This document shows positions 1 to 10,525 of a DNA stretch of 20,078 bases, in pieces. The stretch's first letter is position 1, and each line of letters starts with the position of its first letter. The stretch lies in NCBI RefSeq assembly GCF_001949145.1, contig NW_019091899.1, positions 1,529 through 21,606 of the forward strand. Reading direction: 5' to 3'. This stretch comes from Acanthaster planci (Eukaryota; Echinodermata; Asteroidea; Valvatida; Acanthasteridae). The position numbers and the translations under genes are program-made. The notes under the pieces were generated by a model, which was given only the letters and a program-made list of their open reading frames with translations, ran no database searches and was not told the origin of the DNA.

Positions 1-249
1 TCTTTACTGTCTGATCAAGTGTCTTTAGCTATTTGAATTTCTAGCCGTACTACCACATGGCTAAGGGACCTTTTGCTAATGGCATAAAGGGCACTAGCGT
101 ATGCCGTACATGCCATTAATTCTACTACAACAAGAAGGACCAGGCAAGCTTAGGGTTTTTGTTCAATAAGCAGGTCAGCAGCCAAGGAGTGCACATGTAC
201 ATAAAGTCTGCTCTGAAGATGTGTAGGACCTGCAGTGGACTTGGTTGTT
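1..249. other. unassigned sequence, no gene recognised
   Basis: I see no recognisable gene, RNA or repeat here. One plus-strand frame at about 110-250 has several cysteines (CRTC near both ends), but it contains a stop and matches no family I know. Confidence 0.5.
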
Positions 250-660
250 GAAGTTTGATTGTAATTGATTTGTGCCTTTCCTTGATACTGTGTTTGGTTT
301 TGGTTTGGTTCTGGTTGGTTTTTTGGGATCGTTATTTTCTTATTACCTGGTTCTGGGTTTTTTTGTACTGCTGATACCGGTATTTATTGAGAGACTTTTA
401 CTAAAAGGTTAAGGTTTACTAGGTCTAAAAAAATTGAATTTCCAGGTCTCAAGTTTACGGTCTGAGGTATTTTAACTAATTTTGGGATTTTTGTTGTTTT
501 TCTTTGACTTTTTATTTTCGTTATTTTTTGTCAGCTAAGAAGTTACTTAATAGATTGTAGATTAATTTTTTTTCTAGATTGGTTCTCGGTTGTTGAATAA
601 AATAGTTTTTTCTTTTGACTTTTTCTTTTGAAATCAAACACTTTTTCTGTCCTGTCTAAT
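250..660. repeat. T-rich low-complexity tract
   Basis: The plus strand is dominated by T runs, TGGTTT-like steps (about 290-330) and repeated TTTTTCTTTTGA-like blocks (about 480-640). No protein signal is visible. The strand asymmetry is strong and could reflect an old poly(A)-bearing insertion in reverse orientation, but no element ends could be defined. Confidence 0.55.
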
Positions 661-1313
661 TTCTTTTAGAAAGACCTCGCGATTTGTCCTTAGTTGATCC
701 CTAGTTAGGGAGTATTTGGGGCAAGCGATTCCCCCCCAGAGTTGTCTTCTTCTAGTGTTCCATTTTTTCAGGTTACAGACNAACATCTTGGTATCAGGTT
801 GATGGCTTGAACAGTCAAATAAGAACGGATGCCGAAAAGTCATCTAGGGAGCCTGGAGAGTGTCAGAAAAGTCATAAAGGTCAAATAATACATTGAGGTA
901 ACAACTAACTGAAAGCAAAGTTTCCATGCCAAATATGTGTGTATGATGGCCACACTACAGACCAGACGGGGGGAGGGGATTTTTGAATTGAAAATCTCTT
1001 TCAGGCAAACATACCAGTTTGCAAGTTCACAATAGATCCAGAACAGCTAGGCAACAAGCTTGAGTGACCCATTGCAAATGTATACATCACAAATTCCAAT
1101 GTCATTTTCTCTCAGTGTCTGCATATTTTTCCACTTTTGTCTTCAGAAAAACCTTTAAATCTATCCTAGCTAAATACTTTCTCATCTGATAGGGATTTTG
1201 GAGTATGAAATAAAGACTTCAAAAGGTTCTTTTGTTCCAAGTCCACGAGGTTGACAGAAATCTGTAGGGTTCCCGTCTACATGAGCTCAAAACCAAACTG
1301 TGCGATACGTACC
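661..1313. other. unassigned sequence with one ambiguous base
   Basis: No gene or repeat family was recognised. Position 781 is N, so the assembly is unresolved there. A short poly-G/GA run occurs near 968-980. Confidence 0.5.
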
Positions 1314-1352
1314 GTACATGTACATGTACGTCAGGTTGCCATGTACATGTAC
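1314..1352. repeat. ATGTAC microsatellite-like run
   Basis: Two short runs of alternating ACATGT/ATGTAC are separated by about 10 bases. This is one of many such palindromic runs in the first 9 kb (others at 2154-2197, 2873-2889, 3753-3784, 4424-4451, 4755-4780, 5033-5050, 7697-7711 and 8824-8838). Confidence 0.75.
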
Positions 1353-1360
1353 CATTCTCA

Positions 1361-1792
1361 CACAAACTGAATCGTGGGTCTTTGATATTTTCTGAATCTG
1401 AGCTTCACAACTGTTCCTTGCTCTGGATAGATTCTACTCTTTGTCAATTTGAAGTTTGAAACTCCATAAAAAGTAATGTTTTGCTTCAACAAAACTGAAC
1501 GGTATACTCTTGTCCCCATGGTGACGTACACAGGTACATTTTGAACACCACATGCCAACACAAGGTTTGTCCATCAGAGATAAAGCCTCTGATGGCATAC
1601 ATGTAGATACCATGATTTACACACAAAATGAAGATGATCTTTCACACATACACGAAATGTCAACTGTAATGGCGTATGGTACCCTGAATCACAAACCTGT
1701 GTACTGAACACACTTGGAAAGGAGCCCTGTTCTTTTCTGTTGAAGGCTTGTGCATTTAAGGTTAAAGGAAATTTTTGATTCTTTATTTCCAC
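1361..1792 (-). other. long reading frame with a single stop, possible decayed coding sequence
   Basis: On the minus strand one frame runs for about 143 codons and is broken only by one TGA at about 1573. Two open stretches of 72 and 67 codons sit in the same phase on either side. I recognise no domain. The C-terminal half has a beta-rich look (for example VYVTMGTRVYRSVLLKQNI). Given the number of frames scanned, an accidental run of this length is plausible, so this is only a candidate relic. No splice sites or start were convincing. Confidence 0.15.
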
Positions 1793-2629
1793 GGTTTAAA
1801 ACCCTTCGGGACCAGACAGTTGTTATTATAATGACATTCGAGGGTTCCCAAAGAAAAAAGTGAGGAAAACTTTGGAGAATCTGAGAGAAAAATGATGTTC
1901 AATTTGTGCCCCTTGTTATTTCTAATGGGTTGCTCAAACTTGCTGCCTTCCCTGGCCATATAGCTGCATGCACACATATTGCAGAACAAAATTTATCAGT
2001 GAACTACATGTAGTCTAGGCTATCTTCTTTCTGTGGAGCTCAGAGGTGGAATAATGAGCCCCATTTTTCAAGGAGTACAGGCATAGGTGGGCTGTAAAAC
2101 AAATGTTTCACAGCTGGGTAATCCTTAGGACCCTCTCACTAAAACCATGATAACATGTGTACATGTACAATACATGTACATGTATACTGTACATGTTCCC
2201 AACTGCCTAAATTGGTAAGAATTTCACACTCTTTTTACTATTCAACCATGGCAACATCCTTCTCAAAATGACTCCTCGATTCTGCAGCCATGTACAAGGA
2301 AGACTTCCTGAGGCTGTCAGGGTAACTTTATCTATTTCTTATTTATACTGGGGAACTCATTCAGTTTATAAAAAACTGTTTTCCTAGAGGTCCCAGGTCA
2401 AAATATTTAAAAGCCATAAAAATATCTATGAAGACTAAGTACTGAAGGTATCAAAATTGAAACCATCTCATACATGTGACATCAAGGACAGTATAAATGT
2501 ATACAAAACTACTGATCCAGAGGTCATAAGTACAGAAAATAAATAAATAATTGACACTAAAACACAAATATAAAAACGATTGAACCAGCTTAAAAAAACG
2601 GCAACACAGTGACATAAATAAAACAGGTC
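1793..2629. other. unassigned sequence with ATGTAC run
   Basis: No gene was recognised. The stretch includes a dense ACATGT/ATGTAC run at 2154-2197 and AT-rich simple sequence near 2520-2560 (AAATAAATAAATAA). Confidence 0.5.
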
Positions 2630-2950
2630 TATATTCATGACAACTGAAATAACAGAAATTGGTCAATATTGATTACAATCATGAATAGAGCCACCTTTAT
2701 GAATGGGAGTGACTTTGGCTAGCTTCCAATCATCCGGGACGGCACCGCTATTCAAGCTCAGTTGGAAAACACATGCCAACGGTTCAGCTAAATTGGAAGC
2801 CCTGGCTTTCAGGAAACGGCCATTCATGCCATCCATAACGTTAGCTTTGCCTAAAGAAATTCTCCGCAATAACCTACATGTACATGTATGAACTTCAGAA
2901 GCAGACTTCAGGCTGATACACTGCACATTGTTGTAATGTGCTAAAACCAA
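2630..2950 (-). pseudogene. LINE (non-LTR) reverse transcriptase fragment, N-terminal RT region
   Basis: This is a remnant of the reverse transcriptase of a non-LTR retrotransposon of the Jockey/CR1/RTE type, which copies its RNA into DNA at a nicked target. Reading from 2950 downward, the open part (95 codons) has the landmarks of the region just before and at RT motif 1. They are a KANVMDGMNGRFLK segment (the usual K-A-x-G-x-D-G block, about residues 35-48), then SLNSGAVPDDWKLAKVTPIH, then a KGGS block. An in-frame TGA at 2663-2665 sits where the family normally has the Arg of its N-Y-R-P-I-S motif. PIS follows directly, so homology continues to about 2633. No YxDD catalytic region, endonuclease or 3' end is present. 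An ACATGTACATGTA run (2873-2889) interrupts the N-terminal side. The copy is dead and truncated at both ends. Confidence 0.85.
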
Positions 2951-3213
2951 AAGTTAGACCTGCCCACATTTCTACAGTGGAAAGAATTTGGTGACAAACA
3001 TATCACGGGTTGAATGTTCCATTTCACTCAGCTTTGCCTCATGGACTACAGAATAGAATTTTAAATGATTCATGCTGTCTGTCACAACAAGCAATAAGTC
3101 CTAGTACTGCGCTCATAAACATGAAGTCTGCAACCTTGTGGTGCCGTTATTAGCACCGCTATTGTAGGCCAAATGAGTGGGACTGACAGTAGCAATCACG
3201 GGATGAGTGAAAT
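2951..3213. other. unassigned sequence
   Basis: No gene, RNA or defined repeat was seen. Confidence 0.45.
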
Positions 3214-3298
3214 ACATACATGTATATGTATGAGTACGTGTACGGTGGGCTTATGAATACGACACATTGACATGTACAATTGTACATGTACATGTATG
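3214..3298. repeat. ATGTAC cluster with a 20-bp perfect palindrome
   Basis: The stretch contains ATACATGTATATGTATG at its start and, at 3270-3289, ACATGTACAATTGTACATGT, which reads the same on both strands. A further ATGTACATGTATG run follows. The sequence could extrude as a cruciform, but nothing shows a specific function. Confidence 0.7.
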
Positions 3299-6211
3299 TT
3301 AGGCTTTCACTGGTTTACATGTAGGTGGGCAAGGTTTTCATTACACTGTGACTAATGTCCAGGGTACTGGTATCATTCATGCTTCCATAGTGAACATGTA
3401 GCTGAAATGTTGTTATTATGTTCCTTACACTGGAATTACGCATGAATGCTTGGTTTAGATGTTTTTTATATGTACATGTAAATAAATATGTAAAATATAT
3501 CACAGCTCTCAGCTTTGGTTGTAAACATCTCAAATGAACTTCTTGTGTGAAAACCTAAAATTTAGATTACCCTAGTTCCCGGCGGTACCTGGCAAAGATC
3601 CCTTAAAATAATAGTCGGTACTTTAAGTCTGGAAACCAAACCAACAATTAATATGCATTATGCACTTGCGCACGTGTGTGTCCTGCACATCCTCAAATAA
3701 GAAACTCAATTGGGATGTTTACAACAGGAGGATGGAACTGTGACACCTGTACTTACATGTACATTTGCTATACATACATGTACACTGCACGTGTACCATG
3801 ACTGGGCCCTGTCCACTGACTGTGTAGCATTCCTCCCCCCTTATACATGTATTAGAGGCAAGTGGAGTAATAACGTGTTCAAAACATGAATCAGTAATAA
3901 TTACTTGCAGTGTGCTGGGCTTTTGGCCTTGTGTGTGCGGTATAAATGTACATGTACGTGCAGTGCACCAGCCTTTGCATCTTGTTTGCCAGTACATGTG
4001 TACATTTATGCAAAGTTCAGGGCCAGTATGTACTTGGAGGTGGTTAAGTGCACAAAATAAGAGTCCCGTATAAGACTAAAATGATTAAGGTTTAGATGGC
4101 TAGAGGGGATGACGTTCCATATGACATTTCAGCAGGAATGTTCCCATGGAAATACACATACTTTGACATTTTTCCTCATAAGGCCAACACACAAATGTAG
4201 TTTATAAAATCACTCATACTCAGAAAAAAATGGGCTGAATCCATGCCAATTTTACAACAATGACAAAATTCCCGTTCTGCATCAGAAAGTCAGAAGTGCT
4301 CGTGTATACAAAGAGAAAGTACAACCAAATGACAAGAAAGGACTTGTTTCTATGAAATTTCATGAAAATTGCATGTGATGAACCCCATACTCCTATAGGG
4401 GTGATTGAAGATGTCATATACGTACATACATGTAATGTACATACATGTATGTCAGACAAGTCAGGGGGCTGTTTCAAGCCAATAGAAAATTTGGGAGGCT
4501 GACAGAATCCCTTATCGAAACATCAGTTTCTACCATTGACTGTCTGACATCATGCACTGAGAGGCACTGTTCACTTTTTGGCTAACTACGTGTACGTGAC
4601 GGTGTACACACGCAGCATAAAGGAAGTCTGCGACATGTGACAGTGACATTTGAGGATCACGAGCATGTTGACAAAGAACACAATGGACAGAAGGAACAGA
4701 CCTAATGCGGACAATTCTACTGGCTATTTTACTTATTCTAAACCACCAGATTACATGCATACATGTACATGTACATGTACTGGTGCACCTGTGTGCACCT
4801 GCAAAATACCGGTAATCAAGAACCTGAAAGTTGAGCCCGATGGTGCACTTGCAGAACCAGAGGATAGGAGAAAAAAAAAAAAGCAAATATTTTTTTGGTT
4901 CGTTTTACACTTCTTATAAAAAATTGCCTGGGAAAAGACCTTTGCAAAATATTTGCAAGCATATTTATTTTTGTAACACCTCACCCACAGATTCTGTATC
5001 TTGATTGGCCGAAAGTGTGTCACGTGACCCTTGCTACATGTACATGTAGTTTTACTATTTTATACGACTGTTTCAAAAAGACTATACAATGCCGCCTCAT
5101 TCTGAAAAAGAACTATACCCGTAGCAATCAAAGAACTATATTCATAGCAACGAAAGCATAGGCGTGTATTTCGACTCATAGCGAACAACAGTGCTTAATG
5201 AATGTATCCAAACGTTGCTGTTCCACTTGGAATTCTTGAATTACATTTGATGAATGTAAATTTCAGTTTGGTGTTCCATTATTGATTTTTAGCTTAAATA
5301 TTACAGAATCTGTGGGGAGGTGTTATGGAGCATTCTATTTTCCCTCAGCTTTGTCTCAGGAAAAGAGAACGCTCTATGGATCACCTTGGGAGGCTAGTTT
5401 TACTGTACTGCGAGATAAAGCAGTCAATATTTGTATAACGGAAACTGAAAGCGAAACGGCCTGCTAAAACTTCCATTTCACTTCCAAAAATTTCAAATAC
5501 TGTTACATTCCCACGTGTTTTCCTATGCATGAAGATTACATATATACATCGTACACGTTATTTCTATTACACACCACGCACTCAGCCCACAGCAAGTGTG
5601 CATTGACCACCATCCACATTATATGCATTGTACACACAGCGCATTGCATACCACATGCGAGTGGTTGTACTACTGGTATGCTGCGACATGCCCTTGAACC
5701 ACTGGTCTGAAGCACATTTTCAACTTGAGTCATTTTCCCCCTTTTCTTTCATGGAGTCGATCCTCGTTTCAGTCACACAGTTTACCCGTACATTTGACCC
5801 ACAGAGATCCCTACTTAACAGCATATGCGTCCCGCTAAACCACACGCCGAAAGCCTGTGTCTGGTCACGGTACAGCAATGTCAATTACCTCCACTCAACC
5901 ACAGTTGTACCCCATAACAACTGCATGTAGATTTCCTGGCAATCCAGAGACTACTCTTACATGTAAGTGTTGTACACAACTCAATGTACCTAGAAAGGCT
6001 TAACCTTTCCGTTCCCTCGTTGATCAAGTCCCTGCAGCACACCCATGAGCAGCCTTTCACCATTCCGCTCCCGGACTTTACTGCTCTCCAGAAACTAAGT
6101 CAGTGAGACCAAGTGTACATAAAATTGCCACAAAGTTTTCTGCCAAAGACTTTCTACATCAAGTGGTCTCATATTGGCTAAGATGTACATGTAGCCCTAA
6201 AAGTCTACATG
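3299..6211. other. unassigned sequence with scattered ATGTAC runs
   Basis: No gene was recognised on either strand. Open frames here are short and mostly encode Cys/His/Val/Thr-rich strings, which come from reading through TGTACATG repeats. Dense repeat spots are 3753-3784, 3946-3957, 4424-4451 (a GTACATACATGTA unit occurring twice), 4755-4780 and 5033-5050. A run of 12 A lies at 4871-4882. The frame at 5282-5467 is open for 61 codons but matches nothing I know. Confidence 0.5.
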
Positions 6212-6413
6212 TATCCGGTTCGTAAGTGTGACGTCACTTCAGTTTAAACCACGCCCACTGCACACGTGCACTGCACACAGGGTTACATGCATTGATAGCC
6301 ATTTACATGGATCTGGAAGTTACATGTAACGCGCAACTTCAGCGATTGTCCAATAAAAGCCTGCAAATCGTGGCGCGTCTGCCTTTGTGACTAAGTCACT
6401 TATGAACCGGATA
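6212..6413. mobile_element. MITE with TA target duplication (Tc1/mariner-like)
   Basis: The left end (6214 onward) reads TCCGGTTCGTAAGTG. The right end, read as reverse complement from 6411, is TCCGGTTCATAAGTG, so 14 of 15 terminal bases match. Weaker pairing continues to about 27 bp (left TGACGTCAC, right ACTTAGTCAC). Each end is flanked by TA (6212-6213 and 6412-6413), the target duplication typical of the Tc1/mariner (IS630) superfamily. The element is 198 bp without the duplications, far too short for a transposase, so it is a non-autonomous MITE mobilised in trans if at all. The interior carries CRE-like (6229-6236), E-box (6263-6268), CCAAT (6350-6354) and AP-1-like (6388-6398) strings that belong to the repeat. 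Confidence 0.8.
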
Positions 6414-7864
6414 TAAAGTGACAGCATCAATCATTCCCAAGTGGGCAGCTTGGAAGTAACAACTTCTTGACTGTTAGTGAGCGTATAGCTCTGCCATGAG
6501 AAATAAATCTGTCACTTCCGAATAAACAGCTTAGATTTGGCTGAACTGTACATATACTCTGATTATTGTTCATATGATGAACATCCCATACAGAAATATC
6601 TAGCCTCAATGGCAAAGAAGTTGATCATTGTAAATTCAGAGGGTGTAAATAATTCTTCAGAATAAACAAGTTGTGTAAGTCATTCCAATGACTTTCTACA
6701 TGTCTTGTTATTTTTGATAACGGCTCTCTACCCTGAGAGAGACATTACAATACATGAAGATCAGTGCAATTCTGCGTTCTCAGATGAACAGTTACGAAAT
6801 TATATTTTATGATACTAGTCTTTCCGTAAAAGCTAATGCAAAACAGATTGAAAGATTTTAGCATTTTACAATCGATGAAGAAATAAACTGAATAATCCGC
6901 ATTCTTTCTAATTTTCACTAACAAGAACTACATCAGGTCAACTCGACTAAATCCAAAACCCATTGGCTGCAGGTAGGTAGCAGTAGATCTTTGCAACATT
7001 GTACAGTCTCGTTTTCACATTAGATTATGAAATGTAAAAAATGTGCATGAACAAGACCAAAGGAGACATAGGAAATATACTGCTGGAAGTAAAAGTTCAT
7101 TCACCCTAACTCCCTAAGGTGATTTACTAGTAACCTTCCACATCCTTGCAAATCTAAACACCACAACTGTGCACATGCCAGTAAAACAGTTGGACCATAG
7201 GGTTGGACTCTGTTTATCATGTTTATTTGTGGTATGCCAAATTCCACATAAAACATAGCCAGTATACCAGGGCAGGACTGATCCAATCAGATCCTAACAG
7301 ATTCCAACAGACCGTGGTGTTGGAGTTGGGCTGGTTTGGGATCATTAACGTTAATGAAGTTCGTTTTTTACCCATCTCCTGGTGACTTCTCCAAAATATA
7401 ACTTGACGAGGCCAAACGTACGGTAAATTTCTGGCAAGCGTTTCTTAGCATTGTTTCAGTTAGGAATCATTCTTCCAAAATGATCGACTGTGATAGGACG
7501 ACCTCATGTAAAATCCCCAAAGGTGAACCACATGAGCCGCGAGGATTCCAGAAACTCACTGTGTGACCTTTTACTTTAAGGTTTTTATATACATTTACAT
7601 GTATATCCCAGTCAATGGAGATTGTTTACAGCATGTCTACACTGCAGTAGTGGTAGCTACATGTAGACATGTTTGAAGAACCTACAAATAAACATTTACA
7701 TGTACATGTATGTAATCAATAAGGAAAATGGGAACAAAATATCGGCTGTCTCAGTAAGGTAAAAGTGTGAAAAAGTATTGTGAAGAAGAGTTTATGGCAA
7801 TATCATGAATAGATATACCCTGGACAGTACTCAACCATGCCATAAGACTTATTGCTAATACCAC
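6414..7864. other. unassigned sequence
   Basis: No gene or RNA was recognised. Small structures include a 16-bp perfect palindrome at 7342-7357 (TCATTAACGTTAATGA), a 9-bp inverted pair CATGTCTAC/GTAGACATG near 7633-7670, and ATGTAC runs at 7592-7604 and 7697-7711. Confidence 0.5.
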
Positions 7865-7980
7865 ATGGGTTACTATGCACAATGGTAGGAAGGCACTGTG
7901 GGAAAGAAAAGGGGGCAGTGTTTGCTCTTTTTCCTTCCCACAATGCCTTTCTGAATGTACCATTGTGCAAAATCACCCAT
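7865..7980. repeat. imperfect hairpin/foldback repeat, arms of about 50 bp
   Basis: The left arm (7865-7912) begins ATGGGTTACTATGCACAATG. The reverse complement of the right arm (7925-7980) begins ATGGGTGATTTTGCACAATG. Both continue through a shared GGCAYTGTGGGAA block, with a small insertion in the right arm. The spacer is about 12 bases. The arrangement is that of a short foldback MITE whose interior has been lost, or of a foldback non-coding element. No target duplication is clear at the ends. Confidence 0.7.
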
Positions 7981-8038
7981 ACAGTACTCGGCTTATGAAT
8001 GACAAAGGCCTAACGTCAACGATGGTATGCATGTACAT

Positions 8039-8132
8039 ATAGTCGCCAGGTCCCTAATACAATCACCTACATGTATTGTCAAATCTCAATGGTTTTCCCA
8101 GTAAGTGCTGCAACAAGGGACCTGGTGACTAT
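8039..8132. repeat. 17-bp inverted repeat around a 60-nt spacer
   Basis: ATAGTCGCCAGGTCCCT at 8039-8055 pairs with AGGGACCTGGTGACTAT at 8116-8132 with one mismatch. The role is unknown; it may be the ends of a tiny decayed element. Confidence 0.6.
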
Positions 8133-8480
8133 CTACCAAGTTGAAGTGCATTCCCCAAGCGGCAAAAGACAGACAGATGGTAGTGAGTTTTCCAAGCGGG
8201 TTCTTTTGTTAGGCTCAGAGCAGATACATTTGCATCACAGACATTTAAAATATCATGAACATGATGGACGCATGAAGACGTCTACTTAGAGAACTCTAAG
8301 TCACTACTACGGTGGTTTGCATGGGATCCTGATGCTATGTGTTTTTGAATCGTTTTTGCAGTGTTGATCTGGTAACGCAAACTCTGCTTTTCAATCAAAT
8401 TTTCCCTTGAGAGCAACCGTGAGTTATATGTACATGTCACTTGAAAGCAGTGTACCAGAGGTTTCCAGACCATGACACCA
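8133..8480. other. unassigned sequence
   Basis: No gene was recognised. A short near-palindrome, ACTTAGAGAACTCTAAGT, lies at about 8283-8300. Confidence 0.45.
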
Positions 8481-8632
8481 AGTATTTTTTGGAAAATCTG
8501 ACATTTTATTCACCAATCTCTTATTTCCATTTGGCGACGATCACACCGGTCATGCCGTTTGTGTTGCTCACACTGTGCATACATCGGGCCGGCCAGTGGC
8601 CAAGCTTGCTCCGTATCTTGGTTTGAACAATT
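8481..8632 (+). repeat. left terminal inverted repeat
   Basis: This is the left arm of the 8481-9647 element. It matches the reverse complement of 9497-9647 with about 20 mismatches and almost no gaps. Confidence 0.85.
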
Positions 8633-8837
8633 TCAAAGGCGGGGGATGGCATCTTGTTATCATTGCGTGACCTTAACTAATACCATCAGGACACATGATA
8701 TGCACTCTGCCGTTACAGTCGAATTAAAGAAAAGCACTGTTATTAATACAAGGTCATACTTATCACACGGACAATTTTTGGTCCTAAGTCTTTGTTCTTC
8801 ATTACTGATAATACAAGGGCAACTACATGTACATGTA

Positions 8838-8880
8838 TTATAACAAGGTAATTTGTGAAGTCCCCAGGACCTTGTTATAA
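8838..8880. repeat. 12-bp perfect stem hairpin
   Basis: TTATAACAAGGT (8838-8849) pairs perfectly with ACCTTGTTATAA (8869-8880) around a 19-nt loop. It sits in the core of the inverted-repeat element, just before the LINE fragment. It could be a structural feature of the LINE or of another small insertion. Confidence 0.65.
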
Positions 8881-8949
8881 CAGTGTTTCACTGTACAGTT
8901 GACAGATCTAGATCTTGCAAGATCTTAGAAATCTCCCCTGCCTCCCAAG

Positions 8950-9458
8950 CCTGTGGAACTACAGTATAGCTCAGAGGTAAAGAAATCTGCATATGCCACA
9001 TACAGTAGGTGCGACCTCTGCTGGAATACTCCTCTGCTGTCTGGGACCCACACTCAGTTATTGGTTGATAACACTGTTTGGAGCAAGTGCAAAGACAAAC
9101 TGCAAGGCTCATCATCAATCAGTATAGCCATACAACAGAAACTGTTACAAATCTGCTGCACAGTCTTGACTAGGCTTCACTTGAATTGCAAAGAAGACAC
9201 AACATATTAATTAATGTGTACAAGATAACTGAGGGATTGGTTAGTATACCGGCTGAAAACTATTTGTTGCCCAAGTCCAGAGCAACTAGAGGGAATCCAC
9301 AACAATTTTGGACATGTATAAGAGTTTTTGAGAACAGCTTCTTTCCAAGAACTGTAAAGGATCGGAACAAACTAACTTCATCTGTAATACATGTGAAATC
9401 ATTGTATTCATTCAAGGAGGAACTTCATAAAATTTTGGACAAACTTAAAGGAAGGTAA
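8950..9458 (+). pseudogene. LINE (CR1/Jockey-type) reverse transcriptase C-terminal fragment
   Basis: This is the 3' part of a non-LTR retrotransposon polymerase gene. It starts with SSEVKKSAYAT (about 8962-9000). A one-base frameshift near 9001-9008 moves to the frame that reads VRPLLEYSSAVWDP at 9009-9050, the thumb-region signature of CR1/Jockey-like polymerases. A LEQVQRQTARLI block follows at 9078-9113. The tail has the YKI block and the NSFFPRTVKDRNKL block, ending with TAA at 9456-9458. Stops lie at 9066, 9069 (TGATAA) and 9171, where the family usually has Trp. The catalytic RT domain is absent, so this is a dead 5'-truncated copy, as is usual for LINEs. It lies wholly between the two inverted arms. 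Confidence 0.88.
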
Positions 9459-9496
9459 GGACAATGCTTTGTCAATTTTAAAAGTCAGATTAAAAA

Positions 9497-9647
9497 ACTG
9501 GTCGAACCAAAATATGGAGCAAGCTTGGCCACTGGCCGGCCCGACCAATGCGTAATGTGAGAAACACAAACGGCATGAACGGTGCAATTGTTGCCACATG
9601 GAAACAAGAGATTGGTGAACAAAATGTCAGATTTTCCAAAAAATACT
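9497..9647 (-). repeat. right terminal inverted repeat
   Basis: This is the right arm of the 8481-9647 element, the inverted copy of 8481-8632. The outer end is at 9647, immediately before recognisable capsid-like coding sequence. Confidence 0.85.
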
Positions 9648-9650
9648 CAA

Positions 9651-10525
9651 ACCAAACACATGGCTTATTATGGTTTAGAAAGAGAAAACGTAGCTAAGCT
9701 TAGACTCGATGCTAACGATGTCAGTGAGCAAGCAATGGAAAAGACAAAGCCATCACTGACACTTTTGGTAACCGATATACGATACCGTTGGAAATCGAGA
9801 TGTTGTCCGATCACATGCCGTTTTCGCCTTCGCCTCTGAAACAACCTCTGACTTATGAGCTCACGTTTAACAATGACGACAAAGTAGTCAAGTCGAGTGA
9901 TACCTCAGCTCAATGTGCGATTTCGGACCTGAGGCTTGAATATGAAGTTGTCACTAACCGTGAACTCGCTCAAGTGCTGAAAGGCTTAGTGTACTACATG
10001 TTTGACCACGTTCACCACTTGGAAATACGATCAGTTAACAAATCGGACATCCTATGGAATGTGGTCATTAAACAACCGATACGCAGTTAGAAAGGAGTTT
10101 TGATTCTTTTCAAAGACCCCTCAGTCAAAAATGCCCAAAGGTTTTATAACCCACACATTACCAAGACATTTGTAATGGCTGAAGGCAAACCCAACCAACT
10201 TTATTTGCGAGGAATGTACGAATACCAACTATCGAACAAAGCGTGTAAATTTTTTGCAGACCCTGACACAGAATGTGGTCGATACGTCACCAAAGACCTC
10301 AATTTGGCTGGCATCGAAATTGCCGACTACCTCAAAGAAAAGTACATGTATGGTTTGCGGCTTGATTTTAGAAGCACCACTGACAACATAGGTCATGGTA
10401 GATGGCGTGGAGTAGGTGACTCAGGTGATATCATGATATAAATGACTCGAGAAGCAGAAACCGCCAGCGAACTGACGATGTACGTGTTTCTCGTGATGGA
10501 TGCCCAACTCACGATTGAAGACTGA
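9651..10525 (+). pseudogene. Polinton/Maverick-like capsid protein remnant (probable major capsid, hexon-like)
   Basis: This is a broken gene for a structural protein that I associate with Polinton/Maverick-type elements in invertebrate genomes. Such proteins build the icosahedral shell. The first part (GLERENVAKLRLDANDVSE, to about 9727) is in one frame, and the rest continues in another after a shift near 9728. In the second frame the visible blocks are IPLEIEMLSDHMPF then LTYELTF (9848-9868), ISDLRLEYEVVTN, FYNPHITK (10142-10165), PNQLY (10190-10204), a TKDLNLAG segment and finally VMDAQLTIED, ending at TGA 10523-10525. In-frame stops are at 10088-10090 and 10439-10441. Only the C-terminal half or so remains; the N-terminal side is replaced by the inverted-repeat element. 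The family call comes from motif recall. Major versus other capsid protein is less certain than the Polinton-like origin. Confidence 0.7.

Larger units (their letters stand above)
8481..9647. mobile_element. 1.17-kb element with ~150-bp terminal inverted repeats
   Basis: The arms at 8481-8632 and 9497-9647 are inverted copies, about 87% identical by eye. They begin outward with AGTATTTTTTGGAAAATCTG on both sides and share an inner GGGCCGGCCAGTGGCCAAGC block. Similarity stops sharply at the outer ends and near the inner ends, as expected of terminal inverted repeats. The roughly 860-bp core contains a LINE reverse transcriptase tail, a 12-bp-stem hairpin and an ATGTAC run, but no transposase. 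The 5'-AGT start and long repeats recall Polinton termini, but no 6-bp target duplication is visible. It is either a non-autonomous foldback DNA element that captured a LINE fragment or an inverted duplication. It abuts the capsid-like relic directly. Confidence 0.65.

Noticed and set aside
4530-4886. 118-codon minus-strand open frame, with overlapping frames on both strands
   Set aside because: It is rich in Cys/Thr/His/Val from ATGTAC repeats, and several frames are open at once because of repeat composition.
6229-6418. Promoter built from CRE, GC-box, CCAAT, AP-1 and TATA-like strings
   Set aside because: All but the TATA-like ATATAAAG lie inside a 198-bp TA-flanked MITE, and no gene follows, so they are better explained as parts of the repeat.
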